Shown: positions 29,737-39,284 of the stretch, piece by piece
Position numbering within the stretch: the stretch's first letter is position 1
Layout of the letters: each line of letters opens with the position of its first letter
NCBI GenBank assembly: GCA_000754445.1
Contig: JNSD01000002.1
Location: 1-64,000, forward strand
Source of the DNA: an actinobacterium acMicro-4
GTDB taxonomy: Bacteria; Actinomycetota; Actinomycetes; Actinomycetales; Microbacteriaceae
Length of the DNA stretch: 64,000 bases
Direction: 5' to 3'
Notes under the pieces: model-generated
The model's input: the letters and a program-made list of their open reading frames with translations, nothing else
The model's database searches: none
Told to the model about the DNA's origin: nothing
Translations under genes and position numbers: made by a program

Positions 29737-30203
29737 TGAGCGAGACACCCAAGGGCCCGGAAAATCCGGGGCTTCCCGACCAGACAGAGAAGTTTGGTCC
29801 GGATTTCCAGCAGAAGCTGCAGAACCTGGAATCTGGTGTGTCCCTCGAAGAACAGGAAGTCATCGATGCACTTCCGTCGGGATCAGCGCTCCTTATCGTT
29901 CGTAAAGGTCCCAATGCTGGGGCCCGATTCCTTCTTGACCAGGACTCCACAGTCGCGGGCCGCCATCCCGCCGCAGACATCTTCCTTGACGACGTGACCG
30001 TGTCTCGTCGTCACGCCGAGTTCGTCCGGCGCGGCACAGCTTTTGAAGTCAAAGACATGGGCTCTCTCAATGGCACGTACTTCGATGGCGTGCTTATTGA
30101 CCAGGCGCTTTTGCACGATGGGGCCGAGGTCCAGGTCGGCAAGTTCCGCATGACGTTCTTTCCCTCGCGCAGTGATGGTGATGGAACGAGGGCGGCGCAG
30201 TGA
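29736..30203 (+). CDS. FHA-domain protein, GarA/OdhI family
   Basis: The 155-aa protein has a C-terminal FHA domain (about 50-145) with the phosphothreonine-binding residues in GRHPAADIFLDDVTVSRRHAEF and SLNGTYFDG. In mycobacteria and corynebacteria GarA/OdhI controls 2-oxoglutarate dehydrogenase after phosphorylation at an N-terminal ETTS motif. Here the N-terminal tail (FQQKLQNLESGVSLEEQEV) lacks ETTS, so regulation may differ. SD GAGGGAG precedes ATG 29736. The end overlaps the ftsR-like gene by GTGA. Confidence 0.9.
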   Translation: MSETPKGPENPGLPDQTEKFGPDFQQKLQNLESGVSLEEQEVIDALPSGSALLIVRKGPNAGARFLLDQDSTVAGRHPAADIFLDDVTVSRRHAEFVRRGTAFEVKDMGSLNGTYFDGVLIDQALLHDGAEVQVGKFRMTFFPSRSDGDGTRAAQ

Positions 30204-30907
30204 GTGTTGCACGCTCGTCGGTTGACGTTGCTTCCACCCCCCGGAAGTCATTGCTCTCGATTGGGCAAGTCTTGGCCAAACTCACTCCAGAGTTCCCCGA
30301 ACTTTCTCCCTCGAAGCTTCGGTTCCTCGAAGACCGCGAGCTGATTGCTCCTAGTCGGACCCCTGCTGGGTACCGAACCTATTCGAGCGAGGATGTCGAA
30401 CGCCTGCGTTTCGTTCTGACCCTCCAGCGTGACCAGTACCTGCCTTTGAAAGTGATAAAGGCGTACCTTGATGATCGCGACGCGGGGAAGAACCCTTCGT
30501 TGCCCGTGGCCAACGGTCTGAATGGCGCTTCGATGGGCGATGACCAGGCCCGCTACACGAAGGCAGAAATCATCGAAGCGGCTAAGGCATCAGCTGGGCT
30601 TCTTGAGGGCGCGGTGACTGCCGGTCTCATTCAACCCAAGAAGGTCTATAGCGGGTCTGACCTGGTAGTTCTCACCTCTATCGTTGAGGCATCAAGCTTT
30701 GGCCTTGAACCCCGGCACCTGAGGGGGATGCGCCTGGCCGTTGACCGTGAAGTTGGGTTGATTTCCCAGGCTGTCAACGCTGCCAACGGGCCAACTCGTG
30801 CGATGTCTCCTTCGGAGTTGCGCGACAAGGGACGCGAGCTGTCGGGAATCTTAACGACTCTTCGGAGTGTGCTGACTCACGATGCGCTCAATCGGCTAGA
30901 GTCATAA
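30200..30907 (+). CDS. ftsR: MerR-family transcriptional regulator, FtsR/Rv1828-like
   Basis: The 235-aa regulator has an N-terminal MerR winged helix (SIGQVLAKLTPEFPELSPSK; RFLEDRELIAPSRTPAGYRT, about 18-85) and a helical C-terminal domain. The corynebacterial homolog FtsR activates ftsZ. Position directly after the garA-like gene matches Rv1828. Here ftsZ is in the same window, about 28 kb away, so direct regulation is possible but not shown. Confidence 0.85.
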   Translation: MSVARSSVDVASTPRKSLLSIGQVLAKLTPEFPELSPSKLRFLEDRELIAPSRTPAGYRTYSSEDVERLRFVLTLQRDQYLPLKVIKAYLDDRDAGKNPSLPVANGLNGASMGDDQARYTKAEIIEAAKASAGLLEGAVTAGLIQPKKVYSGSDLVVLTSIVEASSFGLEPRHLRGMRLAVDREVGLISQAVNAANGPTRAMSPSELRDKGRELSGILTTLRSVLTHDALNRLES

Positions 30908-30970
30908 CTCTTCCCACGACACGCCCAGCGGCGTTGATGTTGCCGTCGAAGCAATTGGCCTTGGTGCCGG

Positions 30971-30976
30971 TATCGT
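30971..30976 (+). promoter_or_regulatory. -10 box of leaderless second MerR gene
   Basis: TATCGT ends 6 nt before GTG 30983, which favours that start over the ATGs at 31007 and 31025. Confidence 0.5.
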
Positions 30977-30982
30977 GAGCAA

Positions 30983-31573
30983 GTGCCCTTAGAGGTCAAG
31001 TTGAAGATGAAGGTTGGGCGACACATGGATTCCTCCGACAACACCACGGAGCGCTACGCCAAGGATTTGCTGTTTACCGACGGCATGCCTGTCATCACCG
31101 AGGAGCAGGGTTACCGGGGTCAGATTGCAGCTACCGCCGCCGGAATCACTTACCGCCAGCTGGATTACTGGGCGCGTACCGGATTGGTGGAACCCACTGT
31201 TCAGAGCGCGCAGGGGTCGGGTAGTCAGCGGCTGTATGGGTTCCGCGACATTTTGGTTTTGAAGCTCGTGAAGCGCCTTCTCGATACAGGTATCTCGCTG
31301 CAGCAGATTCGCGTTGCTGTTGACCAACTGCGCGCTTCGGGAATCAATGATCTTGCCCAGACGACCCTGATGAGCGATGGCGCCAGCGTGTACCTCTGCA
31401 CCTCCAACGACGAGGTCATCGACCTCGTCAGCCGCGGCCAAGGGGTCTTCGGCATTGCCGTGGGCAAGGTCCTTCGCGAAGTAGAGTCTTCCCTCGTCTC
31501 CGTCGAGGTCAGCGAAGCGGGATCGGACCCGCGTGATGAGCTGGCAAAGCGTCGTAACCAGCGCGCTAGCTAG
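30983..31573 (+). CDS. MerR-family transcriptional regulator, Rv1830-like
   Basis: The 196-aa protein has the MerR recognition part AAGITYRQLDYWARTGLV near residue 52 and the dimerisation/effector part LVKRLLDTGISLQQIRVAVDQL. It is closest in layout to M. tuberculosis Rv1830 (ResR), a growth regulator. In mycobacteria a DUF151 nuclease gene lies between the two MerR genes; here only 75 nt separate them and it is missing. The N-terminal 40 residues are variable. The end nearly abuts the convergent ParA-like gene. Confidence 0.85.
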   Translation: MPLEVKLKMKVGRHMDSSDNTTERYAKDLLFTDGMPVITEEQGYRGQIAATAAGITYRQLDYWARTGLVEPTVQSAQGSGSQRLYGFRDILVLKLVKRLLDTGISLQQIRVAVDQLRASGINDLAQTTLMSDGASVYLCTSNDEVIDLVSRGQGVFGIAVGKVLREVESSLVSVEVSEAGSDPRDELAKRRNQRAS

Positions 31574-31581
31574 AGCTCGGT

Positions 31582-32373
31582 TTATCCGGCGATTGCAACG
31601 GAGCGAATGACTCGCTCCAGTAGCAGGTTGAAGTTGATGGCCATCTCCTCGGCGCTTTCCCCTGGCCACACGTGCACCGGGCTGGCCGCCCCCTGAGCCT
31701 GTTGCAGGGCCACGCGCTCCGGGAGTTCGGGTTGCAGAACGAGCGCCCCAAACATCTGCTTCAACTCGTCAATGCGGTACTGGTGTTCGACCGATTGAGG
31801 TCTCACGCGGTTCACAATCACACCGAGTGGTTGCAACCTTGGGGACACACCGCGGCGCAACTCATCGACAGCTCGGAAAGCACGCTGTGTTGCAGCAACC
31901 GAAAAAAGGCCAGGCTCTGTGACGACGGCCACCCGATCGCTGGCTGTCCACGCCATGCGAGTGAGCCCATTGAGTGAGGGCGGGCAGTCAATGAGCACCA
32001 GGTCATAGTCGCCCTCCACAGCGGCCAAGATTTCTTCCATGCGCCAAATCTCTCGCTTGGTCAGTGTCGGAGTGTCAAAAGCCATGGCTGCTGGTGAGCC
32101 CAACAAGACGTCCACTTTCCCGTTGCGAGCCCTCGTCCAGCCCGAGGACACGATGGCGTTACGCACATTTGATGACCGAGGGTTGGCGAGCACGTGGGAA
32201 ATATTGAGGTGGCGACCGACCGTCACGTCGAGCCCAGTCGAGGCGTCGGACTGAGGGTCCATGTCAACAACGAGTGTGCGCAGACCGCTGGCAAAAGCTG
32301 CAGAGGCTAGCCCAAGCGAGACGGTGGTCTTACCCACACCGCCTTTAAGAGAGCTCAGGCTGATTACGCGCAT
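31582..32373 (-). CDS. ParA-family ATPase
   Basis: ATG 32373 gives 263 aa starting MRVISLSSLKGGVGKTTVSL; the track's 346-aa version adds sequence upstream of a TAAGCT -10 box 7 nt before this ATG. Walker A' is LVVDMDPQSDASTGL and Walker B VLIDCPPSLNGLTRMA. It lacks a partner parB-like gene nearby, as do orphan ParAs that position other cargo. It is convergent with the MerR gene and divergent from pyc. Confidence 0.88.
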   Translation of the reverse strand: MRVISLSSLKGGVGKTTVSLGLASAAFASGLRTLVVDMDPQSDASTGLDVTVGRHLNISHVLANPRSSNVRNAIVSSGWTRARNGKVDVLLGSPAAMAFDTPTLTKREIWRMEEILAAVEGDYDLVLIDCPPSLNGLTRMAWTASDRVAVVTEPGLFSVAATQRAFRAVDELRRGVSPRLQPLGVIVNRVRPQSVEHQYRIDELKQMFGALVLQPELPERVALQQAQGAASPVHVWPGESAEEMAINFNLLLERVIRSVAIAG

Positions 32374-32436
32374 CTCATCTAGCTTAGCCTTCAGTAAGGT
32401 AGAGCTCAGGACTTTGGGCGGCGTTTTTGGGCGCGG

Positions 32437-35400
32437 ATGAGAGGGGCTCCATCTTTGGTCACCAAGATTCTTGTGGCGAATCGTGGCGAGATTGCGATTA
32501 GGGCTTTTCGTGCCGCTGTAGAACTTGGTAAACGGACCGTGGCGGTCTACCCCTACGAAGACCGGTACTCCCTCCACCGTATGAAGGCCGACGAGGCCTA
32601 CCAAATTGGTGAACCTGGCCATCCCTTGCGGGCGTACCTTGACATTGCAGAAATCATCCGGGTTGCCAAGCTCTCTGGCGCCGACGCTGTCTACCCGGGA
32701 TACGGGTTTCTCAGTGAGAACCCCGACCTAGCACGGGCCTGCGAAGAAGCAGGAATTGTATTCATCGGCCCACCGGCAGCCGTGCTGGAGATGGCCGGAA
32801 ACAAAGTCACCGCCAAAGAGCACGCTATTCGTGCCGGTGTTCCGGTGTTGGCCTCGAGTGAGGCCAGCAGCGATATTGAGGCTCTAGTGCGGGCTGCAGA
32901 GGAGATCGGTTTTCCAGTTTTTGCTAAGGCGGTGGCCGGTGGTGGTGGTCGTGGAATGCGCCGGGTCGATCAGCCGGAGGCACTGCGGGGTGCCCTCGAG
33001 GCAGCTATGCGAGAGGCCGAGACAGCATTTGGTGATGGGCGCATGTTTATCGAACAGGCGGTCGTGAGACCCCGGCACATCGAAGTGCAGATTCTTGCTG
33101 ATTCCACGGGCCACACCATGCACCTGTTTGAGCGAGATTGCTCAGTGCAACGCCGCCACCAAAAAGTCATTGAGATTGCCCCAGCCCCCAACCTCGACCC
33201 CGCGCTGCGCGAGGCAATCCTCAAGGACGCTGTTGCTTTCGCCTCGTCGATTGGTTATCAAAATGCGGGAACGGTCGAGTTCCTCGTCGACACCGCGGGG
33301 GAGCGGGCAGGGACCCACGTTTTCATTGAGATGAACCCCCGCATCCAAGTCGAGCACACTGTCACCGAGGAAATCACCGACGTCGACTTGGTTCAGTCCC
33401 AGATGCGCATTGCTTCGGGGGAGTCCCTGGCTGATCTGGGGCTCTCCAGTGGCACCATCGTTCCGCGCGGTTTTGCTCTCCAGTGCCGGATTACCACCGA
33501 GGACCCCAGTGCTGATTTCCGTCCCGACACGGGAAAGATCACCACCTATCGTTCACCCGGTGGTGCGGGAATTCGCTTGGATGGTGGAACGGTGAGCCAG
33601 GGCGCCCAAATTTCGCCCTACTTCGACTCGCTGCTGGCGAAGATGACCTCACGTGGCCGCGATTTCCCGACCGCCGTGGCCCGCGCGAGGCGCGGTCTGG
33701 CCGAATTTCGTATTCGCGGAGTCTCCACCAACATCGCTTTCTTGCAAGCGGTGGTTGAGGACGAAGCGTTTCTCGCCGGCGACGTCTCGACCTCGTTCAT
33801 CGATGAGCGCCCGCAGCTGGTTCGGGCTCGAGTGTCGAAGGACCGTGGGACAAAGCTTCTGACTTGGTTGGCCGACGCCACTGTCAATCAACCCCACGGG
33901 CCTGGCGAGGGACTGAGTGACCCCGTCTCTAAGCTCCCGCCTGTTCCTCTCGAGGCTCCACCTGGTGGCTCCAAGCAACTGCTGGACTCGTTGGGGCCGG
34001 TAGCTTTTGCTGGGGCTCTACGCAAACAGAAGGCCCTGGCGCTCACCGAGACCACATTCCGCGACGCGCACCAGTCGTTGTTGGCTACCCGGGTGAGGAC
34101 CAGGGACCTGGTGGCCGCTCTGCCCGTTGTCGCTCACACCACGCCACAATTGCTCTCCGTGGAGGCGTGGGGTGGTGCAACCTATGACGTGGCGTTGCGA
34201 TTCCTCGGAGAAGACCCGTGGGAGCGCCTCGTTGATCTGCGCGAAGCGCTGCCAAATGTTTGTATTCAAATGTTGTTGCGAGGGCGCAACACCGTGGGTT
34301 ATACGCCCTACCCCACCCAGGTGACAAACGCTTTTGTTCATGAGGCAGCAACCGCGGGAATCGATATCTTCCGCATCTTTGATGCGCTCAATGACGTGTC
34401 CAATATGCGACCCGCCATTGACGCGGTATTGGAAACCGGCACCACCATTGCTGAAGTCGCGCTCTGTTACTCCGGTAACCTTTCTGATCCCTCTGAGGAT
34501 CTGTACACGCTGGATTACTACCTGCGCCTAGCGGAGAAGATTGTTACCAGTGGCGCGCACATCCTGGCCATCAAGGACATGGCCGGTCTTCTTCGCGCCG
34601 AAGCCGCTGCGACCCTGGTCGAAGCTGTGAGATCGCGGTTCGATCTGCCGGTCCACCTCCACACCCACGACACGGCAGGCGGGCAATTGGCCACTCTGCT
34701 CGCTGCGAGTCGGGCCGGCGTCGACGCTGTGGACGCCGCGAGTGCGGCGATGGCGGGAACCACCAGTCAGCCGTCGTTGTCGTCGCTTGTCGCGGCACTG
34801 GAATTCACCGAGCGAGACACCGGCATCAGTCTTGAGAGCGTTTCGGCGCTGGAGCCTTATTGGGAGTCAGTCCGCAAGCTCTATGCCCCCTTTGAGTCGG
34901 GTTTACCAGGCCCTACCGGGCGGGTCTATCACCACGAGATTCCTGGCGGTCAGCTTTCTAATCTTCGTCAGCAGGCGATAGCCCTGGGCCTCGCAGACCG
35001 CTTTGAAGACATCGAAAATTGGTATGCCGAGGCGAACCGGATGCTGGGGCGTCCGACGAAGGTCACCCCCTCCAGCAAGGTCGTCGGGGACCTTGCACTC
35101 CACCTGGTCGCCATGGATGTTAACCCAACGGATTTTGAAGAAAACCCTGGCAAGTACGACGTCCCCGACTCGGTTGTGGGCTTTATGGCAGGCGAACTGG
35201 GTGACCTTCCAGGCGGTTGGCCAGAACCCTTCCGGACCAAGATTCTCAAAGGCAAGAAGCCCTCGAGAGAAGTGGGGACACTTACTCCCGGGCAGGAGCA
35301 GGTGCTGCTTGCACCGGGCCTTGAGCGAAGGGCCCTGCTGAACGAACTGCTCTTTCCTGGCCCCACCCGAGACTTTCTCGACGTGAGAGAAAACTACGGC

Positions 35401-35859
35401 GACATCTCCGTCATCAAGACTCGGGACTACCTCTATGGCTTGCGCCCGGGCGAAGAATCGGTGATCGAAGTCGAGGCGGGGGTGAGCCTGTATGTGTCGC
35501 TTGAGACAATTTCCGACCCCGACGATCACGGTATGCGCACGGTGATGGTGTCTTTGAATGGTCAAATGCGGCCGGTGATGGTCCGTGACCGTGCCGTGCA
35601 GGCTGTGGTGACTCAGACAGAAAAAGCCGACCCAGCGAACCCGAGGCACATCGCCGCACCCTTCTCGGGCGTTGTTACCCTGGGAGTTGCAGCGGGTGAC
35701 GCCGTCGCGCAGGGTGGCGTCGTCGCCACTATCGAGGCTATGAAGATGGAGGCGGCAATCAGTAGCCCGATGGCGGGAATTGTGGCTCGAGTAGCGATTC
35801 CCAAGACCCAGCAAGTTGAAGCAGGTGACCTTCTGGTGGAACTCGACGATGGCTCGTGA
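32437..35859 (+). CDS. pyc: Pyruvate carboxylase
   Basis: The single-chain biotin enzyme of 1140 aa converts pyruvate to oxaloacetate. Biotin carboxylase domain: about 8-455, with ILVANRGEIAIRAFRA and the ATP-grasp loop AVAGGGGRGMR. Carboxyltransferase domain: about 540-810, with ETTFRDAHQSLLATRVR, EAWGGATYDVALRF and the metal-binding HTHDTAGGQ. Biotinyl domain at the end with the biotinylated Lys in IEAMKMEAA. Length is normal. It is the main anaplerotic enzyme of many actinobacteria. Confidence 0.97.
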   Translation: MRGAPSLVTKILVANRGEIAIRAFRAAVELGKRTVAVYPYEDRYSLHRMKADEAYQIGEPGHPLRAYLDIAEIIRVAKLSGADAVYPGYGFLSENPDLARACEEAGIVFIGPPAAVLEMAGNKVTAKEHAIRAGVPVLASSEASSDIEALVRAAEEIGFPVFAKAVAGGGGRGMRRVDQPEALRGALEAAMREAETAFGDGRMFIEQAVVRPRHIEVQILADSTGHTMHLFERDCSVQRRHQKVIEIAPAPNLDPALREAILKDAVAFASSIGYQNAGTVEFLVDTAGERAGTHVFIEMNPRIQVEHTVTEEITDVDLVQSQMRIASGESLADLGLSSGTIVPRGFALQCRITTEDPSADFRPDTGKITTYRSPGGAGIRLDGGTVSQGAQISPYFDSLLAKMTSRGRDFPTAVARARRGLAEFRIRGVSTNIAFLQAVVEDEAFLAGDVSTSFIDERPQLVRARVSKDRGTKLLTWLADATVNQPHGPGEGLSDPVSKLPPVPLEAPPGGSKQLLDSLGPVAFAGALRKQKALALTETTFRDAHQSLLATRVRTRDLVAALPVVAHTTPQLLSVEAWGGATYDVALRFLGEDPWERLVDLREALPNVCIQMLLRGRNTVGYTPYPTQVTNAFVHEAATAGIDIFRIFDALNDVSNMRPAIDAVLETGTTIAEVALCYSGNLSDPSEDLYTLDYYLRLAEKIVTSGAHILAIKDMAGLLRAEAAATLVEAVRSRFDLPVHLHTHDTAGGQLATLLAASRAGVDAVDAASAAMAGTTSQPSLSSLVAALEFTERDTGISLESVSALEPYWESVRKLYAPFESGLPGPTGRVYHHEIPGGQLSNLRQQAIALGLADRFEDIENWYAEANRMLGRPTKVTPSSKVVGDLALHLVAMDVNPTDFEENPGKYDVPDSVVGFMAGELGDLPGGWPEPFRTKILKGKKPSREVGTLTPGQEQVLLAPGLERRALLNELLFPGPTRDFLDVRENYGDISVIKTRDYLYGLRPGEESVIEVEAGVSLYVSLETISDPDDHGMRTVMVSLNGQMRPVMVRDRAVQAVVTQTEKADPANPRHIAAPFSGVVTLGVAAGDAVAQGGVVATIEAMKMEAAISSPMAGIVARVAIPKTQQVEAGDLLVELDDGS

Positions 35860-35916
35860 GTTTCTGGGTAATATTGATCGCTGTCGACTTCACGCGAATA
35901 AGGACCTTTAGCACCT

Positions 35917-37059
35917 ATGGCAAAGCGCGAGACTAACATCAAGTCCCCCGACGCTACTGAGCCCGCAGAGACTGTGGGTGGAGATGGCGAGTTGGAGGAA
36001 TCCGCCGTTGATCCGGCTGCGTTGGAGTCGAGTGGGGCAGAGAGCATCACCCTCGTTGTCGCGGATTCTTCCGATAGTTTGTACCAGCGACGTGCCGGGA
36101 ATCGTGGCGATAGCCCAGAACCGTCGGCGATGCTCACAGATGACCGCCTTCTGGACATTTCCGGACGCAAGAGCCTCGCTCCGGAGGGCCTCTGGCAAAG
36201 TTTGGTGTACAACATTTCCTTTCACACCATCAACCTTGGTGATTCAGCCGCCGTGCGCGAACGAAAGGCCATGGATCGCCGGATTGGCGCAGCTTTTGAG
36301 ACAGGTGCGCGCTACGTTCCTGTGGTGACTCGCAAGGGCGGAGTGGGCAAAACCACCGTCACCACTCTTCTTGGTATGGCGTTAGCCGAGGTCCGCCACG
36401 ATCGGGTCATAGCGATTGATGCAAACCCCGACCGCGGAACGCTTGCGGAGCGAGTGCCGAAGTCGACCGGCGCAACGGTTCGCGATGTTGTCAATCTTGC
36501 CGCCGGCATCTCGGGCTTTACCGACTTTGCAGAGTTGGTGTCGAAAGACGCCTCACGCCTCCACGTGCTTGCTTCTGATACCGACCCACTGATGTCTGAA
36601 GCCTTCGACGAGGACGATTACAACGTGGTCGCCGATCAGGCGGCCCGGTTCTACTCCGTCATCCTTACAGACTGCGGCACGGGCATTGTTCACTCAGTGA
36701 TGAAGCCCACACTGGAACGGGCGGATGGTCTTGTGGTGGTTTCCGGCGGAAGCATCGATGAAGCCCGACTGGCTTCGGAGACGCTGACCTGGTTGGAAGC
36801 CAATGGCTACGGTGAGTTGGTCGCCCGCGCTGTGGTGGCTCTCAACACCGCGACTCAGGGCTCAAACGTGGTCAAGTTGGACGAAATCGAAGGCCACTTC
36901 ATCTCTCGGGTGAGAGAAGTTGTGCGGATTCCCTATGACCCCAATCTCGCCGCCGGTTCCGTTATTGAATGGGACCGTCTGAGCCCCTACACGCGTCAGG
37001 CTGCCCGTGAGCTGGCCGCACTTGTCGTTGAGGGTATGAGCGAGCGTCTCGGCACCTAG
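35917..37059 (+). CDS. MinD/ParA-like ATPase with acidic N-terminal extension
   Basis: The 380-aa protein has an acidic, probably disordered N-terminus (about 1-90) and a P-loop ATPase domain with VVTRKGGVGKTTVTTLLG near residue 137, VIAIDANPDRGTLAERVP and ILTDCGTGIVHSVMKP. It belongs to the actinobacterial MinD-like group often found downstream of pyc. Function is not established; positioning of a polar or secretion machine is one possibility. SD AAGGAC is upstream. The peptide deformylase gene starts 1 nt after its stop. Confidence 0.85.
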   Translation: MAKRETNIKSPDATEPAETVGGDGELEESAVDPAALESSGAESITLVVADSSDSLYQRRAGNRGDSPEPSAMLTDDRLLDISGRKSLAPEGLWQSLVYNISFHTINLGDSAAVRERKAMDRRIGAAFETGARYVPVVTRKGGVGKTTVTTLLGMALAEVRHDRVIAIDANPDRGTLAERVPKSTGATVRDVVNLAAGISGFTDFAELVSKDASRLHVLASDTDPLMSEAFDEDDYNVVADQAARFYSVILTDCGTGIVHSVMKPTLERADGLVVVSGGSIDEARLASETLTWLEANGYGELVARAVVALNTATQGSNVVKLDEIEGHFISRVREVVRIPYDPNLAAGSVIEWDRLSPYTRQAARELAALVVEGMSERLGT

Positions 37060-37060
37060 C

Positions 37061-37558
37061 ATGGCGGTGCGTGCCATTCGGCTCTTCGGTGATCCCATTC
37101 TCAAAAGCCCGACCGAACCAGCAGAGGTCACTACTGAGCGAACCGCGCAACTCGTTGCCGACCTCCTCGACACTGTCAAACTGCCTGGTCGCGCGGGCGT
37201 TGCCGCCAATCAGATTGGCGTGGGGCTTTCTGCCTTTAGTTACAACATCGAGGGTGTTGTGGGATATCTCCTGAACCCCAACCTTGTTCGAGTCTGGGGC
37301 GAGCCTGAAGAAATGAGTGAGGGATGCCTTTCGGTCCCAGGCCTCACCTACCCGCGCCTGCGGCATCCGTTCGCTCTGGTGCGGGGTGTGACCCTGGACG
37401 GTGACGTCGTCGACGTTGAGGGCGAGGGCTTGATGGCTCAGGCCATTCAGCACGAGATGGATCACCTTCGTGGGGTGCTCTATTTCGAGGGTCTTGCGCC
37501 GGAGCACAAAAAGCACGCACTGAGCGCGCTCCGCGAATCGGAGTGGTTCGCTCTCTGA
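37061..37558 (+). CDS. def: Peptide deformylase
   Basis: The 165-aa metalloenzyme removes the formyl group from nascent proteins. All three motifs are present: GVAANQIGVG near 46, EGCLSVPG near 87 and QAIQHEMDHLRG near 127, supplying Cys and two His for the metal ion. Length fits type I. It is coupled to the upstream MinD-like gene. Confidence 0.94.
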   Translation: MAVRAIRLFGDPILKSPTEPAEVTTERTAQLVADLLDTVKLPGRAGVAANQIGVGLSAFSYNIEGVVGYLLNPNLVRVWGEPEEMSEGCLSVPGLTYPRLRHPFALVRGVTLDGDVVDVEGEGLMAQAIQHEMDHLRGVLYFEGLAPEHKKHALSALRESEWFAL

Positions 37559-37590
37559 GCTGTGCCTCCGAGGGGCGGGTCCATGCTCGC

Positions 37591-37596
37591 TAGACT
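37591..37596 (+). promoter_or_regulatory. -10 box upstream of glucokinase
   Basis: TAGACT ends 8 nt before GTG 37605. Short spacing and lack of an SD suggest a leaderless mRNA. Confidence 0.5.
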
Positions 37597-37604
37597 GTCC
37601 CCCC

Positions 37605-38513
37605 GTGTACACATGCGGAATTGACATTGGTGGGACAAAGATTGCGGCGGGTCTCGTCAACGCTGGGGGAGAGCTGTCGCAGCGCAGCGAGCGCGCCACC
37701 AACGCCGAGGATCCGCTCGCCATTATTGACACCGTCGTTGAGATGGTGAGTGAGCTTAATGGCGACGAAGTAGCCAGCGCTGTAGGCGTGGCTGCTGCTG
37801 CTTTCCTCGATCGCACCAGAGAACGCGTCTATTTTGCACCCAATATCGCATGGGCTGATTTTCCTCTGCAGGATGTCCTGGAGCAGCGCCTCGGCCGTCC
37901 CGTCACCCTGGAAAATGATGCCAACGCCGCGGGTTGGGCTGAGTTTCAGTTTGGCGCCGCCAAGCATGCGCACTCTATGGTGATGCTCACCATGGGCACG
38001 GGCGTCGGCGGCGCAGTAGTCGAAGACGGGCGCCTCCTCGTCGGAGGCTTTGGATCCGCTGGTGAGCTCGGTCATATCATCATCGAGCCAGATGGCTTGC
38101 TGTGTGGCTGTGGGAACCGAGGGTGCTTGGAGCAGTATGCCTCCGGCACGGCGCTGATGAGAGAGGCCCGCAGCGACCTAGGTCGCCCCGAACTCACCTC
38201 GGAGGAGATGACAGAACTGTTGGTCGGTGGCGATAGCGCCGCCATTGCAGTGCTGAACAGGGTGTGTGACGCGATGGGACGAGGCATTACCGCTCTGGTG
38301 GCCGTCACCGACCCAGAAGTGGTGGTCATCGGGGGAGGCGTTGCCAAAGCGGGGGCTCTGGTCAGCGACCCCATTACCGAGTCCTTTAGGCGCCACTATG
38401 GCGCCTATGAGCGCAGGCCGGTGCCGCGCGTCGTTGTCGCGACCATGGGAAACAACGCCGGCGTCATCGGCGCTGCTGACTTGGCACGCCTTCAACGTCC
38501 TGCTGGGGCGTAG
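37605..38513 (+). CDS. glk: ROK-family glucokinase
   Basis: The 302-aa sugar kinase shows GIDIGGTKIAAGLV (phosphate-1 loop) near residue 5, MGTGVGGAVVEDG near 128, GHIIIEPDG, and the ROK zinc signature CGCGNRGCLEQYASG. It phosphorylates glucose with ATP; a role with other hexoses cannot be excluded. GTG 37605 lies 8 nt after TAGACT. Confidence 0.9.
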   Translation: MYTCGIDIGGTKIAAGLVNAGGELSQRSERATNAEDPLAIIDTVVEMVSELNGDEVASAVGVAAAAFLDRTRERVYFAPNIAWADFPLQDVLEQRLGRPVTLENDANAAGWAEFQFGAAKHAHSMVMLTMGTGVGGAVVEDGRLLVGGFGSAGELGHIIIEPDGLLCGCGNRGCLEQYASGTALMREARSDLGRPELTSEEMTELLVGGDSAAIAVLNRVCDAMGRGITALVAVTDPEVVVIGGGVAKAGALVSDPITESFRRHYGAYERRPVPRVVVATMGNNAGVIGAADLARLQRPAGA

Positions 38514-38539
38514 TCTGAGGGAAGTCGGGAGGGGGCTAG

Positions 38540-39217
38540 ATGTTTTATTGGATTATGAAGCACTGGGTCATTGGCCCTCTCATGACGACTGTCTTTCGCC
38601 CGTGGGCGAAGGGGCTGGAAAACATGCCGCGCACCGGGCCTGCGGTCGTGGTGTGCAATCACTTGTCCTTTGTTGATTCGGTTTTTCTCCCGCTCGTCGT
38701 CGATCGCCAGATGGCATTCCTGGCAAAGAGCGACTACTTCACTGGCCGGGGAATCAAGGGGTGGGCCATTAGGTTTTTTATGACCTCGGCTGGGCAACTA
38801 CCCATTGATCGCTCCGGCGGGAAAGCATCGGAAGCCTCACTCAATGCGGGCCTTCAGGTCCTTGCCGAGGGAAAAGTCCTCTCCATCTACCCCGAGGGCA
38901 CCAGAAGCCCGGATGGTCGGATGTTTCGCGGCCGCACCGGGGTGGCGCGCATGATTCTCGATGCAAATGTTCCGGTGATTCCTGTGGCCGTCGTCGACAC
39001 TGACAAGGTCATGCCACTGGGCACTAATTTTCCGAAGGTCCACAGGGTCGGTGTGGTGCTCGGCGAGCCTTTAGATTTTTCTCGTTTTCGCGGCATGGAG
39101 AGCGATCGGTTTGTCTTGAGAGCGATCACCGATGAAATCATCTACGAAATGAACAAGCTCAGCGGGCAAGACTACGTCGATGTGTATGCCTCGACGCTGC
39201 GCAACCCAGCCACGTAG
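38540..39217 (+). CDS. plsC: 1-acyl-sn-glycerol-3-phosphate acyltransferase
   Basis: The 225-aa enzyme acylates lysophosphatidic acid. Motif I NHLSFVDSVF (Hx4D) is near residue 35, motif III YPEGTRSPDGRMF near 116, and VPVIPVAVVD is motif IV. SD GGGAGGGGG precedes the ATG. Membrane association is through a hydrophobic N-terminus. It follows glk by 26 nt. Confidence 0.9.
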   Translation: MFYWIMKHWVIGPLMTTVFRPWAKGLENMPRTGPAVVVCNHLSFVDSVFLPLVVDRQMAFLAKSDYFTGRGIKGWAIRFFMTSAGQLPIDRSGGKASEASLNAGLQVLAEGKVLSIYPEGTRSPDGRMFRGRTGVARMILDANVPVIPVAVVDTDKVMPLGTNFPKVHRVGVVLGEPLDFSRFRGMESDRFVLRAITDEIIYEMNKLSGQDYVDVYASTLRNPAT

Positions 39218-39284
39218 GAGCCGATGTGGGGCGTTGCTGTGCTCGGCTAGGCTTGTCCTTGCACTGCACAGAGATTGAGGAATC

